From Peterkaempfera sp044755465 (GTDB lineage Bacteria; Actinomycetota; Actinomycetes; Streptomycetales; Streptomycetaceae): DNA of 64,000 nt. Shown here one piece after another: positions 23,135-32,368 of this stretch. The translations under genes were made by a program, and so were the position numbers. The notes under the pieces were generated by a model. The model saw only the letters and a list, made by a program, of their open reading frames with translations, had not been told where the DNA came from and did not search any database. The stretch is from assembly GCF_044755465.1 (NCBI RefSeq), contig NZ_JBIVRB010000001.1, forward strand, positions 1,364,001 to 1,428,000, read 5' to 3'. Numbering within the stretch: the first letter of the stretch is position 1; each line of letters starts with the position of its first letter.

Positions 23135-23530
23135 TCAGGCCTTCTTGGTCTCCCAGAAGATCTTGTCGATCTCGGCGATCAGGTCCAGCAGGGCCTGGCC
23201 GGTCGCCGGGTCGGTCGACGCCTTGGCGGCGCTGCCGGCCTTCAGGGCGTCGTTGAACAGCTGGTGCAGCTGCGGGTACTTCTCGAAGTGCGGAGCCTTG
23301 AAGTAGTCGCTCCACAGCACCGAGAGGTGGTGCTTGGCCAGCTCGGCCCGCTGCTCCTTGATGACCACGGCGCGGGCGCGGAAGTGCGGGTCCTCGTTGG
23401 CCTGGTACTTCTCCTGGACCGCCTTCACGGACTCGGCCTCGATCCGGGCCTGAGCCGGGTCGTACACGCCGCAAGGCAGGTCGCAGTGGGCGTGCGCGGT
23501 GACCCTCGGTGCAAACAGACGAGAGAGCAT
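23135..23530 (-). CDS. sodN: Nickel-containing superoxide dismutase precursor
   Basis: A 131-residue precursor. The first 14 residues are the propeptide; cleavage exposes His15, giving the mature Ni hook HCDLPCGVYDP, in which His1, Cys2 and Cys6 of the mature form bind nickel. The remainder is the four-helix bundle that forms a hexamer. The start has a clear AGGA site (23531-23545 on the complement). It is divergent from its maturation protease gene. Expression in streptomycetes depends on nickel. Confidence 0.97.
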   Translation of the reverse strand: MLSRLFAPRVTAHAHCDLPCGVYDPAQARIEAESVKAVQEKYQANEDPHFRARAVVIKEQRAELAKHHLSVLWSDYFKAPHFEKYPQLHQLFNDALKAGSAAKASTDPATGQALLDLIAEIDKIFWETKKA

Positions 23531-23596
23531 AGGAGTCCTTCCTCCGTGATCGTCTTCCCGGTGCGAGATTACCCCGCATCCGGTCCCGTTTCGCGC

Positions 23597-23619
23597 TTGC
23601 CCCTGGGGTCCTAGGGCAA
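23597..23619. promoter_or_regulatory. Inverted repeat in the sodN-sodX promoter region (possible Nur site)
   Basis: TTGCCC and GGGCAA (23597-23602 and 23614-23619) are separated by 11 bases in the 197-bp divergent region. The nickel regulator Nur uses a TTGC-based palindrome, so this is a candidate. The spacing does not match a Fur-family box closely, so the call is weak. Confidence 0.3.
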
Positions 23620-23727
23620 AAGTCGGAGTGCGGCGGACGCCCCGCCGTACGCGGTCGCGTGGCGCGCGGAGGCATGCGGGATGCTGGTGTCTGGACGGGA
23701 TGTCTGGGGACCGGGTAGGTGTGAGTC

Positions 23728-24219
23728 ATGGCGGTGAAGCGGCAGCAGGGCGGTGACCCGTTCGGGGCCGGCCAGGTGGTCGAGGAGGAGCCCGAGGGCG
23801 GCCGGGGGCAGGCCCCGCTGGGGGTGGTGGACGTCGCCGGGCCCTCGATGCTGCCCGCCCTGCGCAACGGCGACCAGGTGCTGGTGCGGTACGGGGCGCG
23901 GCTGCGGCCGGGCGCGGTGGTGGTCGCCAGGCACCCGCTGCGGCAGAACCTGCTGGTGGTCAAGCGCGCGGTGGAGCGGCGGCAGGGCGGCTGGTGGCTG
24001 CTGTCGGACAACGCCTTCGTGGAGGGCGACAGCCGCGACTTCGGCGCGGTGCCGGACGAACTGGTGCTGGGCCGGGTGCTGCTGCGGCTGCGGCCGGACC
24101 CGGCGTGGCTGGCGCCGACGGGGTGGCTGGAGCGGGTGCTGCGGCGGCGGCCGCTGGGCCGGGTGCCGGGGCTGGCGGCCAGGCTCGGGGTGTTTCCCCG
24201 GATCAGCCCGGAGATGTGA
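23728..24219 (+). CDS. sodX: Nickel-SOD maturation protease (SodX, S24/S26 type)
   Basis: A 163-residue signal-peptidase-like protease. The nucleophile is Ser40 in GPSMLPAL and the general base Lys79 in LVVKRAV, the Ser/Lys dyad of S26 enzymes, followed by DNAFVEGDSRDFG. It is cytoplasmic, with no membrane anchor. It removes the SodN propeptide to free the nickel-binding histidine. ATG 23728 follows AGGTG. The stop TGA (24217-24219) falls inside a tandem repeat shared with the end of the convergent CGNR gene. Confidence 0.92.
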   Translation: MAVKRQQGGDPFGAGQVVEEEPEGGRGQAPLGVVDVAGPSMLPALRNGDQVLVRYGARLRPGAVVVARHPLRQNLLVVKRAVERRQGGWWLLSDNAFVEGDSRDFGAVPDELVLGRVLLRLRPDPAWLAPTGWLERVLRRRPLGRVPGLAARLGVFPRISPEM

Positions 24220-24871
24220 CTCGCGAGGTGACTCGCGAGGTGACTCGCGAGGTGACCCGTGAGGTGACCCGGGACGTGACCGGCTGGGCCGGTTCCCGCT
24301 GCTCGTCGGCGGCCTCCTGGCGTTTGCGGGCGCGGTAGGCGGCGACGTTCGCCCGGGTGGCGCAGCGGTCGGAGCAGTAGCGCCGGGAGCGGTTGGTCGA
24401 GGTGTCCAGGTAGGCGTTGCGGCACGGGGCCGCCTGGCAGATGCCGAGCCGGTCGACGCCCAGCCCGGTGAGGTGCATCGCCAGCCCCATCGAGGCCAGC
24501 GCGGCGTAGGTGGCGGTCGCGGTGGCGGCGCTGTCCGCGAGGTGCAGGTGCCAGCGCGGGCGGCCCTGCTCGTCCAGGTAGTCGTGGCCGGAGATCACCG
24601 GGCTGACCGGGTACTCCACCAGCAGGCCGTTGAGCAGGTCCACGGCGCGTACCTGGTCGCCCTCCGAGGCCGCCTCGAAGACGGCCCGCAGCCTGCCCCG
24701 TACGGCGCGCAGCCGGGGCAGGTCGGAATCGTCCGCCAGGCCGGCCGCCCGGCCGGTGCCGCCGAAGAGCTGCCGGACCGCGTCGATCGAGGTGAGCGCG
24801 TCGGTGCCGCGTACCGGCTCCTCGCTGTTCACCAGACGCACGGCGTACTCGGCATAAGAGGCGAGTTCCAC
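24203..24871 (-). CDS. CGNR zinc-finger / ABATE domain regulator with VTSR tail
   Basis: A 222-residue protein starting at GTG 24871 (AAGGA eight nt upstream). Residues 1-140 match the ABATE domain. Residues about 148-190 form the zinc finger: CQAAPCRNAYLD, then RRYCSDRC, with CATR in place of the usual CGNR. The C-terminus carries five VTSR repeats and ends VTSPG, encoded by 12-bp DNA repeats. It ends 17 bp inside the convergent sodX gene. Family members are probably stress-related transcription factors. Confidence 0.85.
   Translation of the reverse strand: MELASYAEYAVRLVNSEEPVRGTDALTSIDAVRQLFGGTGRAAGLADDSDLPRLRAVRGRLRAVFEAASEGDQVRAVDLLNGLLVEYPVSPVISGHDYLDEQGRPRWHLHLADSAATATATYAALASMGLAMHLTGLGVDRLGICQAAPCRNAYLDTSTNRSRRYCSDRCATRANVAAYRARKRQEAADEQREPAQPVTSRVTSRVTSRVTSRVTSRVTSPG
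24216..24275. repeat. 12-bp tandem repeat across overlapping gene ends
   Basis: Five units begin at 24216, 24228, 24240, 24252 and 24264; the first three are GTGACTCGCGAG exactly. They encode the VTSR repeats on the minus strand and contain the sodX stop codon on the plus strand. Confidence 0.9.
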
Positions 24872-25108
24872 GGGTGGTCCTTACTGATCGCTGTCCGGCA
24901 TCCACGATGCCCTAGCCTGCCCTGTAATGCACCGAACCCTACCCAGCCTATTACCTCTGGCGGGTGGAAACCGGCCGAGGACGACATCATGCCGGGTACC
25001 GCCGACGCCGACGGCCGAACCGCTGCAACCCCCGGACCGTCCCACGGCACTGACAAGGCCGAGGGGCCGCCCAGCCGGGCGGCTCGCGAAAAGCGGAAAG
25101 GGGAGGGG

Positions 25109-25615
25109 ATGGCGCACGACGAACAGGCGCTGCACGACTTCGTCGCCGGGCGGCGCACCGCGCTCTTCCGCAGTGCCTTCCTGCTGTGCGGCGACCGGGA
25201 CGAGGCCGATGACCTGGTCCAGTCGACGCTGGTCAAGGTGATCCTGGGCTGGCGGCGGCTGGGGCGGCTCGACAACGTCGAGGCGTACGCCAGGCGGACG
25301 CTGGTCAACACCTTCATCTCGTCGCGGCGGCGCTTCTGGCGCCGGGAGCGCCCGTACGGGGAGCTGCCGGAGCAGTCCCAGCCGGGCCACGACAGCGACC
25401 TGGGGCTCTCGGTGCGGGCGGCGCTGGCCACGCTGCCCGCCAAGCAGCGGGCGGTGCTGGTGCTGCGCTACTGGGAGGACCTGAGCGTGGAGACCACCGC
25501 CGCACTGCTGGGCATGCGGCAGAACACGGTCAAGAGCCACACGGCACGGGGAGCTGCGGCCCTGCGGGCGCTCCTTCCGACGGAAGCTTTCGCACGGCAG
25601 AAGGAGACGGTATGA
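25109..25615 (+). CDS. SigE-family ECF RNA polymerase sigma factor
   Basis: A 168-residue ECF sigma factor. Region 2 reads LFRSAFLLCGDRDEADDLVQSTLVKV (residues about 17-44) and region 4 VLVLRYWEDLSVETTAALLGMRQNTVKSH. It is of the SigE-family subgroup with many copies in Streptomyces. ATG 25109 directly follows a strong AAGGGGAGGGG site; a longer reading frame upstream (from about 24989) has no such site. It overlaps the next gene by ATGA, so the two are coupled. Confidence 0.9.
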   Translation: MAHDEQALHDFVAGRRTALFRSAFLLCGDRDEADDLVQSTLVKVILGWRRLGRLDNVEAYARRTLVNTFISSRRRFWRRERPYGELPEQSQPGHDSDLGLSVRAALATLPAKQRAVLVLRYWEDLSVETTAALLGMRQNTVKSHTARGAAALRALLPTEAFARQKETV

Positions 25616-26385
25616 ACGCGGAGCGGGAGGCGGCACCCGTGCGGGAGCTGCTGGACGAGGCGGTCGCGGGCGTCGGCCCGGTGGCCGGCGCCGGGACGGC
25701 GGAACTGTTCGCGGCGGCCGCCAGGGTCCGCCGCAGGCGGCGGGCGACCGCGACGGCCGGGGTGGCCGCGCTGGTGGCGGCGGGCGCGGTGCTGGCCCCG
25801 CAGCTGGGCTCGCCCTCGGCCCCGCCGCAGCGGATCGCGGTGGCGGCGCAGAAGACCCCGGCGGCGGGCGGCGTGGTGGCGGCGGCGTACCTGGAGAAGC
25901 TGCTGCCGGGGGCCGGCGACATCCGGAGCACGCCGCTGGAGTTCGGCCCCGGGAAGGTCATCAGCGTCACGCCGGTGCACGGGGCGCTGGAGGGCACCTA
26001 CGCGGTGCGCAAGGGCGGCGGGACGGGCTTCGTACTCATCACCCTGATGTCCGCCGCCGAGGTGAAGCAGAAGCTGGGCATCGGCAAGTACCTCGAACCC
26101 GGCTACAACCCCTGCCCCGAACTGGTGCTGGACGGCACCACCACCGGCTGCACCAACCAGCTGCTGCCGCAGGGCCGCCTGACCACGTACCAGTACAAGA
26201 CGGAGCGGAACGGCAGGACCGAGACCGAGTACACGGCCAACCTGCTGCTGCCGGACGGCCGGCGGCTGTCGGTCCTGGCCGGCACCGGCCTGGTCTCACT
26301 GGGCAGGCCGCTGGCCACCCCGGCGCTCACCAGGGCCGAGCTGCGCACGCTCGCCCTCGACCCTAAGCAGCTGGAGAAGCCCTGA
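25612..26385 (+). CDS. Putative membrane-anchored anti-sigma factor
   Basis: A 257-residue protein overlapping the ECF sigma gene by four bases. Residues 1-38 would be cytoplasmic. An Arg-rich stop (VRRRRR) precedes a single membrane helix (about residues 44-64, TATAGVAALVAAGAVLA). A 190-residue extracytoplasmic domain with two cysteines (CPELV and GCTNQ) follows. The layout and coupling point to an anti-sigma factor, although no zinc anti-sigma motif (HxxxCxxC) is present. I do not recognise the outer domain. Confidence 0.65.
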   Translation: MNAEREAAPVRELLDEAVAGVGPVAGAGTAELFAAAARVRRRRRATATAGVAALVAAGAVLAPQLGSPSAPPQRIAVAAQKTPAAGGVVAAAYLEKLLPGAGDIRSTPLEFGPGKVISVTPVHGALEGTYAVRKGGGTGFVLITLMSAAEVKQKLGIGKYLEPGYNPCPELVLDGTTTGCTNQLLPQGRLTTYQYKTERNGRTETEYTANLLLPDGRRLSVLAGTGLVSLGRPLATPALTRAELRTLALDPKQLEKP

Positions 26386-26390
26386 CCCGA

Positions 26391-26430
26391 CGGTGGCCCG
26401 GCCCCGCCCGGGGGCGGGGCCGGGCCACCG
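26391..26430. terminator. Near-perfect 19-bp convergent terminator
   Basis: The 40-base segment is a palindrome except at its centre; stem CGGTGGCCCGGCCCCGCCC (26391-26409) pairs with 26412-26430. It separates the anti-sigma gene from the convergent ABC operon. Confidence 0.85.
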
Positions 26431-26442
26431 TACGGGCGGCGG

Positions 26443-27237
26443 TCAGAGCACCTTGGACAGGAACGCCCGGGTGCGCTCGTGCCGGGGGGCGGTGAGTACG
26501 TCGCGCGGGTGCCCGGCCTCGACCACCACGCCGCCGTCCATGAAGACCAGCGCGTCGCCCACCTCGCGGGCGAAGCCCATCTCATGGGTGACCACGACCA
26601 TGGTCATGCCGTCCTCCGCGAGCAGCCGCATCACGTCCAGCACATCGCCCACCAGCTCCGGGTCGAGCGCCGAGGTGGGCTCGTCGAAGAGCATCAGCTT
26701 GGGCTCCATCGCCAGCGCGCGGGCGATGGCGACCCGCTGCTGCTGGCCGCCGGAGAGCTGGGACGGGTAGCTGCCGCCCTTGTCCGCGAGGCCGACCCGC
26801 TCCAGCTGGTGTTCGGCCCGCTCGCGGGCGGCGGCCTTGCTCTCGCCCTTGACCTGGACCGGCGCCTCCATGACGTTCTCCAGCGCCGTCATGTGCGGGA
26901 AGAGGTTGAACCGTTGGAAGACCATGCCGATGCCGCGCCGCTTGAGCGCCACCTCCCGGTCCTTCAGCTCGTACAGCCGGTCGCCCTGCTGCCGGTAGCC
27001 GACCAGGTCGCCGTCCACCCAGAGGCGGCCGGCGTCGACCTTCTCCAGGTGGTTGATGCAGCGCAGGAAGGTGGACTTGCCGGAGCCGGACGGGCCGATC
27101 AGGCAGAGCACCTCGCCGGATGCCACCTCCAGGTCGATGCCCTTGAGCACCGCGAGCGACCCGAAGGACTTGTGCACGCCCTCGGCCCGCACCATGGGGG
27201 TGCCGGTGGGGTCGGACTTCTTGGCGGGGTCGGTCAT
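26443..27237 (-). CDS. Polar amino-acid ABC transporter ATP-binding protein (GlnQ-like)
   Basis: A 264-residue ATPase with Walker A GPSGSGKST, signature LSGGQQQR, Walker B LMLFDEP and the switch His in THEMGFAREV. The amino-acid transporter class is indicated by FQRFNLFPHMTALENV. The start ATG 27237 overlaps the permease stop by ATGA. It powers the permease encoded just upstream. Last gene of a three-gene operon. Confidence 0.92.
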   Translation of the reverse strand: MTDPAKKSDPTGTPMVRAEGVHKSFGSLAVLKGIDLEVASGEVLCLIGPSGSGKSTFLRCINHLEKVDAGRLWVDGDLVGYRQQGDRLYELKDREVALKRRGIGMVFQRFNLFPHMTALENVMEAPVQVKGESKAAARERAEHQLERVGLADKGGSYPSQLSGGQQQRVAIARALAMEPKLMLFDEPTSALDPELVGDVLDVMRLLAEDGMTMVVVTHEMGFAREVGDALVFMDGGVVVEAGHPRDVLTAPRHERTRAFLSKVL

Positions 27238-28163
27238 CGGAGCGTGCCTCCCGGAGCGCGCAGGGAGAACAGATTGGCCTTGATCTTCTGGAGCGGGGTG
27301 GGCGGCAGCGTCCGGGAGGAGCCGCGTGCGTAGCGCCGCTCCAGGTAGAACTGGCCGATGCTGAAGACCGTGGTGAGCAGCAGGTACCAGAAGCAGGCGA
27401 CGAAGAGCAGCTCCATCACCGCCAGGTTGTTGGTGTAGACGTCCTGGACCTTGAGCATCAGCTCGGGGTAGGTCACCACATAGGCCAGCGACGAGGTCTT
27501 CAGCATGTTGATGAACTCGTTGCCGGTCGGCGGGACGATCACCCGCATCGCCTGCGGCAGCACCACCCGGCGCATGGTCTGGCCCTTGGACATGCCGAGC
27601 GCCTGGGCGGCCTCGGTCTGGCCCTCGTCCACCGACTGCAGGCCGGCCCGGACGATCTCGGACATGTACGCGCCCTCGTTGATGCCCAGGCCCAGCAGGG
27701 CGGCCACCAGCGGGGTGATCACCTTGTTGGTGTCCTGGCCGAACATGGTGGGGAAGACCAGCGCCAGGTTCCACCAGATCAGCAGCTGGACCAGGACCGG
27801 GGTACCCCGGAAGACCCAGATGTAGAGCTGCGCCACGGCGGACATCACCGGGTTGCCGGACATCCGCATCATCGCGGAGACCACGCCGAGCACCAGGCCG
27901 AGCAGCATGGCGACGACGCTGATCAGCAGGGTGTTCCCGGCGCCGGCCATGATCTGGGAGTCGAACAGGAAGTGGCCGCTGGTCTTCCAGTGGATCTTGG
28001 CGCCGGCGAAGGCGAGCACCAGGGCCACCAGCACGGCGACCACCACGACCGCGGACACCCAGCGGCCGTAGTGCCGCACCGGGATCGCCGTGATCGGCTG
28101 CTGTGGGGAGGGCGGGGTGGCGGGCTCCGGTGTCTCCGGGGCCTTGTCGAGCGGGATGGTCAC
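27234..28163 (-). CDS. Polar amino-acid ABC transporter permease
   Basis: A 309-residue HisM/GlnP-type permease with a longer cytoplasmic N-terminus (residues 1-33, Pro-rich), about five membrane helices and the EAA-like loop EAAQALGMSKGQTMRRVVLPQA. A single permease gene implies a homodimer. GTG 28163 begins the frame after GAGAGG. It lies 73 bp downstream of the binding-protein gene, with a hairpin between. Confidence 0.9.
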   Translation of the reverse strand: MTIPLDKAPETPEPATPPSPQQPITAIPVRHYGRWVSAVVVVAVLVALVLAFAGAKIHWKTSGHFLFDSQIMAGAGNTLLISVVAMLLGLVLGVVSAMMRMSGNPVMSAVAQLYIWVFRGTPVLVQLLIWWNLALVFPTMFGQDTNKVITPLVAALLGLGINEGAYMSEIVRAGLQSVDEGQTEAAQALGMSKGQTMRRVVLPQAMRVIVPPTGNEFINMLKTSSLAYVVTYPELMLKVQDVYTNNLAVMELLFVACFWYLLLTTVFSIGQFYLERRYARGSSRTLPPTPLQKIKANLFSLRAPGGTLR

Positions 28164-28203
28164 GGAAGGGTGCCTCTCGGACGGGCGGAAGCGGACGAGC
28201 CGT

Positions 28204-28229
28204 CCGGCCCGGCCGCGCGGCCGGGCCGG
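28204..28229 (-). terminator. Intra-operon hairpin between binding protein and permease genes
   Basis: CCGGCCCGGCC (28204-28214) pairs exactly with 28219-28229 around GCGC. It falls in the 73-bp spacer and probably stabilises the upstream binding-protein mRNA or attenuates the permease genes. Confidence 0.7.
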
Positions 28230-28236
28230 AGGAGGA

Positions 28237-29148
28237 TCAGGAGCCGCCGTTGAGCTGCGCCGAGGTGACGGCGCCCTGCTGCACCTGCCAGTGCTCCAGG
28301 ATCTTGGCGTACTCGCCGTCGGAGATCAGCGCGTCCAGCGCGGCCTTGACCGCGTCCCGCAGCTGGGGGTTCTCCTTGGACACGGCGATGCCGTAGAGGC
28401 CGGCCTGGATCTGCTCGCCCACCACCTCGAAGTCGGCGCCGTTGCCGGAGGTCTGCACGTTGTACGCGGCCACCGGGAAGTCATTGAGGTCGGCCACCGC
28501 GCCGCCGCCCTTGATCTTCAGCAGTGCCTCGCCGTCGTGCGCGTACGCCTGGATGGTGAGCTTGCCCTTGCCGTCGGCGGCGCACTTCTTCGCCTGCTCC
28601 TTGGCGATGTCCTCGTTGGTGGTCGCCTTCTGGAGGGCGACGGTCCGGCCGCAGAGGTCGTCCAGGGTCTGGATGTGCTCCGGGTTGCCCTTCTTGACCA
28701 GGATCGAGGTGCCGGCCCGGAAGTAGTCGACGAAGTCGACGCCGCTGCCCTGGCGCTCCTTGGTGTCGGTCATGGCGGACATGGCCAGGTCGAAGCGCTT
28801 GGAGCTGAGGCCGGTGATCAGGGTGCCGAAGTCGGCGTTCTGGATCTGGAAGGTCACCCCCAGCTGCTTGCCCAGCGCCGCCGCCAGGTCGGGGTCGATA
28901 CCGACCGTCTTGCCGCTCTGCATGAACTCGACCGGCGCGTAGGCGACCTCGGAGCCGACCTTGACCACGCCGGACTTCTGGATGTCGGCCGGCAGCTTGT
29001 CGAAGAACGGGGCCTTGGCCGAGGTTGTCGACTGGTCGGCCGGGCTCTTGGCGGTGCCCTGGCTGCCGCAGGCGGTCAGGGCGAGCGAACCGGCCGCCAG
29101 CAGCGCGCCGGTGGCGAGCAGACGGTGGCGGAGGGGGCGTGCGGTCAT
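28237..29148 (-). CDS. Amino-acid ABC transporter substrate-binding lipoprotein
   Basis: A 303-residue lipoprotein precursor. The signal peptide ends at the lipobox LTAC with Cys27. The mature part is a family 3 solute-binding protein: KVGSEVAYAPVEFMQSGKTVG (opening strand), FDLAMSAMTDTKERQ, VDFVDYFRAGTSILV and QTLDDLCGRTVALQKATT. It likely binds a polar amino acid, glutamate or similar; specificity cannot be read reliably. First gene of its operon, preceded by a 762-base gene-free region. Confidence 0.92.
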   Translation of the reverse strand: MTARPLRHRLLATGALLAAGSLALTACGSQGTAKSPADQSTTSAKAPFFDKLPADIQKSGVVKVGSEVAYAPVEFMQSGKTVGIDPDLAAALGKQLGVTFQIQNADFGTLITGLSSKRFDLAMSAMTDTKERQGSGVDFVDYFRAGTSILVKKGNPEHIQTLDDLCGRTVALQKATTNEDIAKEQAKKCAADGKGKLTIQAYAHDGEALLKIKGGGAVADLNDFPVAAYNVQTSGNGADFEVVGEQIQAGLYGIAVSKENPQLRDAVKAALDALISDGEYAKILEHWQVQQGAVTSAQLNGGS

Positions 29149-29333
29149 GTGGTGGATCCTCCTGGTGGGAGAGGTCTTCGCGGCGTGTGCGCGGTGGCGC
29201 GACGCAAGGCGGAGCGCGTCGGGGCGGTGCTTGGGGCCGTGGTAGTGCGCGCTGTACTCGTGAGCCGTTCCGTGACCAGTGGTGAAACGGCATCTTGCCA
29301 TCGCGGTACCGCTGAACGGACTGTCAGCCGGAT

Positions 29334-29458
29334 CAAAATCGGATAACGGGCACCACTTCCCGGGGCTGTCTGTCCTGTTCATGCCGTCCGTGTTGGATCG
29401 TTCCTGCCCGCCCACACCGCCCGCCAACGCCGACGGTGTGCCAAAATCGGGTAACGGG
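29334..29458. promoter_or_regulatory. Two copies of a 17-bp motif in the ABC/malic-enzyme intergenic region
   Basis: CAAAATCGGATAACGGG (29334-29350) and CAAAATCGGGTAACGGG (29442-29458) differ at one base and lie 108 bp apart. They are the most AT-rich part of the gene-free region 29149-29910, between the divergent amino-acid transporter and malic enzyme genes. They are probably operator sites. I do not recognise the regulator. The rest of the region contains only short shadow frames. Confidence 0.6.
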
Positions 29459-29910
29459 TGACCCCCGTAGCCGCGAGCAGGCCGCCGGATCGGGATCGAT
29501 CCGGGGTGTACGGGACCGGAAGTCGACGATGTGACTCCGGAGCCCAGGCACCCTTCCGCGCCTGCCCGCCGACACTGCCGATGGCCGCCGGACGCCCGCG
29601 TTCCCCTGCCGACGCAGTGCCTGCTTTCCCGCCGGGCACCTGCCCTGCGACCGGCCCGTGCGAGCCGGTGACCGCCGCAAGGGTGACGGCCGGGCCATGG
29701 CGATGAAAGGCACCCGTACGGGGCCTTTGCCCGCTTTAGGCTCGGACCGGCACCCAGCGGAAGCACCAGCAGATCAACCGAACCCTCAACTCCGAGGGCG
29801 CCGTCCGGCAGCGGCGCCCCCGTCTCTCCGGTACCGCTGCGGCGTACCCGGGGGCCGGGGCCGCGCGCCGTCCGACCACCGCCCTCGACGACGAAGACGA
29901 AGAGGTCATC

Positions 29911-31107
<1,197 letters not shown>

Positions 31108-31140
31108 CCCGGAGACCGGAGGGCGCCCCGGACCCGGGCG

Positions 31141-31200
31141 GCTCCGGGCAGGGCGGCTCTGGGCAGGGCGGCTCTGGGCAGGGCGGCTCTGGGCAGGGCG
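31141..31200. repeat. 15-bp tandem repeat, four copies
   Basis: Four units beginning 31141, 31156, 31171 and 31186 of GCTCTGGGCAGGGCG (first copy GCTCC). They lie in the spacer after the malic enzyme gene and outside any credible coding frame. Confidence 0.9.
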
Positions 31201-31290
31201 GCCCCGGACGGGGGAGCCCCGGCGGCCGGGCGGTGGACCAGGCGGTGGAACTCACACCGTGGCATGGTTCCCCGCCCCGGCCGCCGGGGC

Positions 31291-31303
31291 TAGGGTCCGC
31301 AGC
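31291..31303 (+). promoter_or_regulatory. -10 element for a leaderless dehydrogenase transcript
   Basis: TAGGGT (31291-31296) lies seven bases before ATG 31304. No ribosome site is present. Confidence 0.6.
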
Positions 31304-32266
31304 ATGTTCGCTGCCTATGCCGCCCGTACCGACAGCCAAGACCCGCTCAGCGGGCTCGAACTGGGGGAGCGTCCGGAGCCGGAGGCCCGGCCCGGCTGGA
31401 GCGTGGTCACGGTACGGGCCGCCTCGCTCAACCACCACGACCTGTGGTCGCTGCGCGGCGTCGGGCTGCCGCCGGAGCGGCTGCCGATGATCCTGGGCTG
31501 CGACGCGGCCGGGGTCGACGAGCACGGCAACGACGTCGTGCTGCACTCGGTGATCGGCCAGTCCGGGCACGGGGTGGGGCCGGAGGAGCCACGGTCCATC
31601 CTCACCGAGCGTTACCAGGGGGCGTTCGCCGAGCGGATCGCGGTGCCCACCTGGAACCTGCTGCCCAAACCGGCCGAGCTCTCCTTCGAGGAGGCCGCCT
31701 GCCTGCCCACCGCCTGGCTGACGGCGTACCGGATGCTCTTCACCAACGCCGGGGTGAAGCCCGGTGACACCGTGCTGGTGCAGGGCGCGGGCGGCGGGGT
31801 CGCCACCGCGCTGATCGTGCTGGGCAAGGCGGCCGGGCTGCGGGTCTGGGTCACCAGCCGGGACGAGGCCAGGCGGGCGCGGGCGCTGGAGCTGGGCGCC
31901 GACGCGGCCTTCCCCAGCGGGGCGCGGCTGCCGCAGCGGGTGGACGCGGTGCTGGAGACCGTCGGCGCCGCGACCTGGGCGCACTCGGTGAAGGCGCTGC
32001 GGCCCGGCGGCACCCTGGTGATCTCCGGCGCCACCTCCGGGTCCAACCCGCCGACCGCCGAGCTGACCCGGATCTTCTTCTTGGAGCTGCGGATCGTCGG
32101 CTCCACCATGGGGACCAAGGAGGAGCTGGCCGGGCTGCTGGCGCTCTGCGCCAACTCCGGGGTGCGGCCGCTGATCGACACCGTGCTGCCGCTGGCACGG
32201 GCCAGGGAGGGCTTCACCCGGATGGCCGCAGGAGACGTCTTCGGCAAGGTCGTCCTGACGCCCTGA
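31304..32266 (+). CDS. Medium-chain dehydrogenase / quinone oxidoreductase-like protein
   Basis: A 320-residue MDR-superfamily protein. The N-terminal GroES-like domain has SLNHHDLWSLRGVG and ILGCDAAGVDEHG; the Rossmann domain has VLVQGAGGGVATALIVLGKAAG. The structural zinc cysteines are absent and the catalytic zinc set is incomplete, so a zinc-independent NADPH-dependent quinone or enone reductase is more likely than an alcohol dehydrogenase. It follows malic enzyme as remembered in S. coelicolor. The stop TGA lies in the first unit of a 15-bp tandem repeat. Confidence 0.85.
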   Translation: MFAAYAARTDSQDPLSGLELGERPEPEARPGWSVVTVRAASLNHHDLWSLRGVGLPPERLPMILGCDAAGVDEHGNDVVLHSVIGQSGHGVGPEEPRSILTERYQGAFAERIAVPTWNLLPKPAELSFEEAACLPTAWLTAYRMLFTNAGVKPGDTVLVQGAGGGVATALIVLGKAAGLRVWVTSRDEARRARALELGADAAFPSGARLPQRVDAVLETVGAATWAHSVKALRPGGTLVISGATSGSNPPTAELTRIFFLELRIVGSTMGTKEELAGLLALCANSGVRPLIDTVLPLARAREGFTRMAAGDVFGKVVLTP

Positions 32267-32322
32267 GCCCGACACTCCTGAGCCCGACACTCCTGAGCCC
32301 GACGCCGCTGAACCCGACGCCG
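32263..32322. repeat. 15-bp tandem repeat, four copies, starting at a stop codon
   Basis: Units start at 32263, 32278, 32293 and 32308 (CTGAGCCCGACACTC and variants). The first TGA in the array is the stop of the dehydrogenase gene. Confidence 0.9.
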
Positions 32323-32368
32323 CTGAGCCGGGCCGGGGGCAGCGGCCGGAGCCGGTGCCCCCGGGCAG

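Noticed and set aside
31136..31205. CRISPR-like array
   Set aside because: Units are contiguous 15-mers without spacers and no cas genes are present, so these are simple tandem repeats. The same applies to the other arrays.
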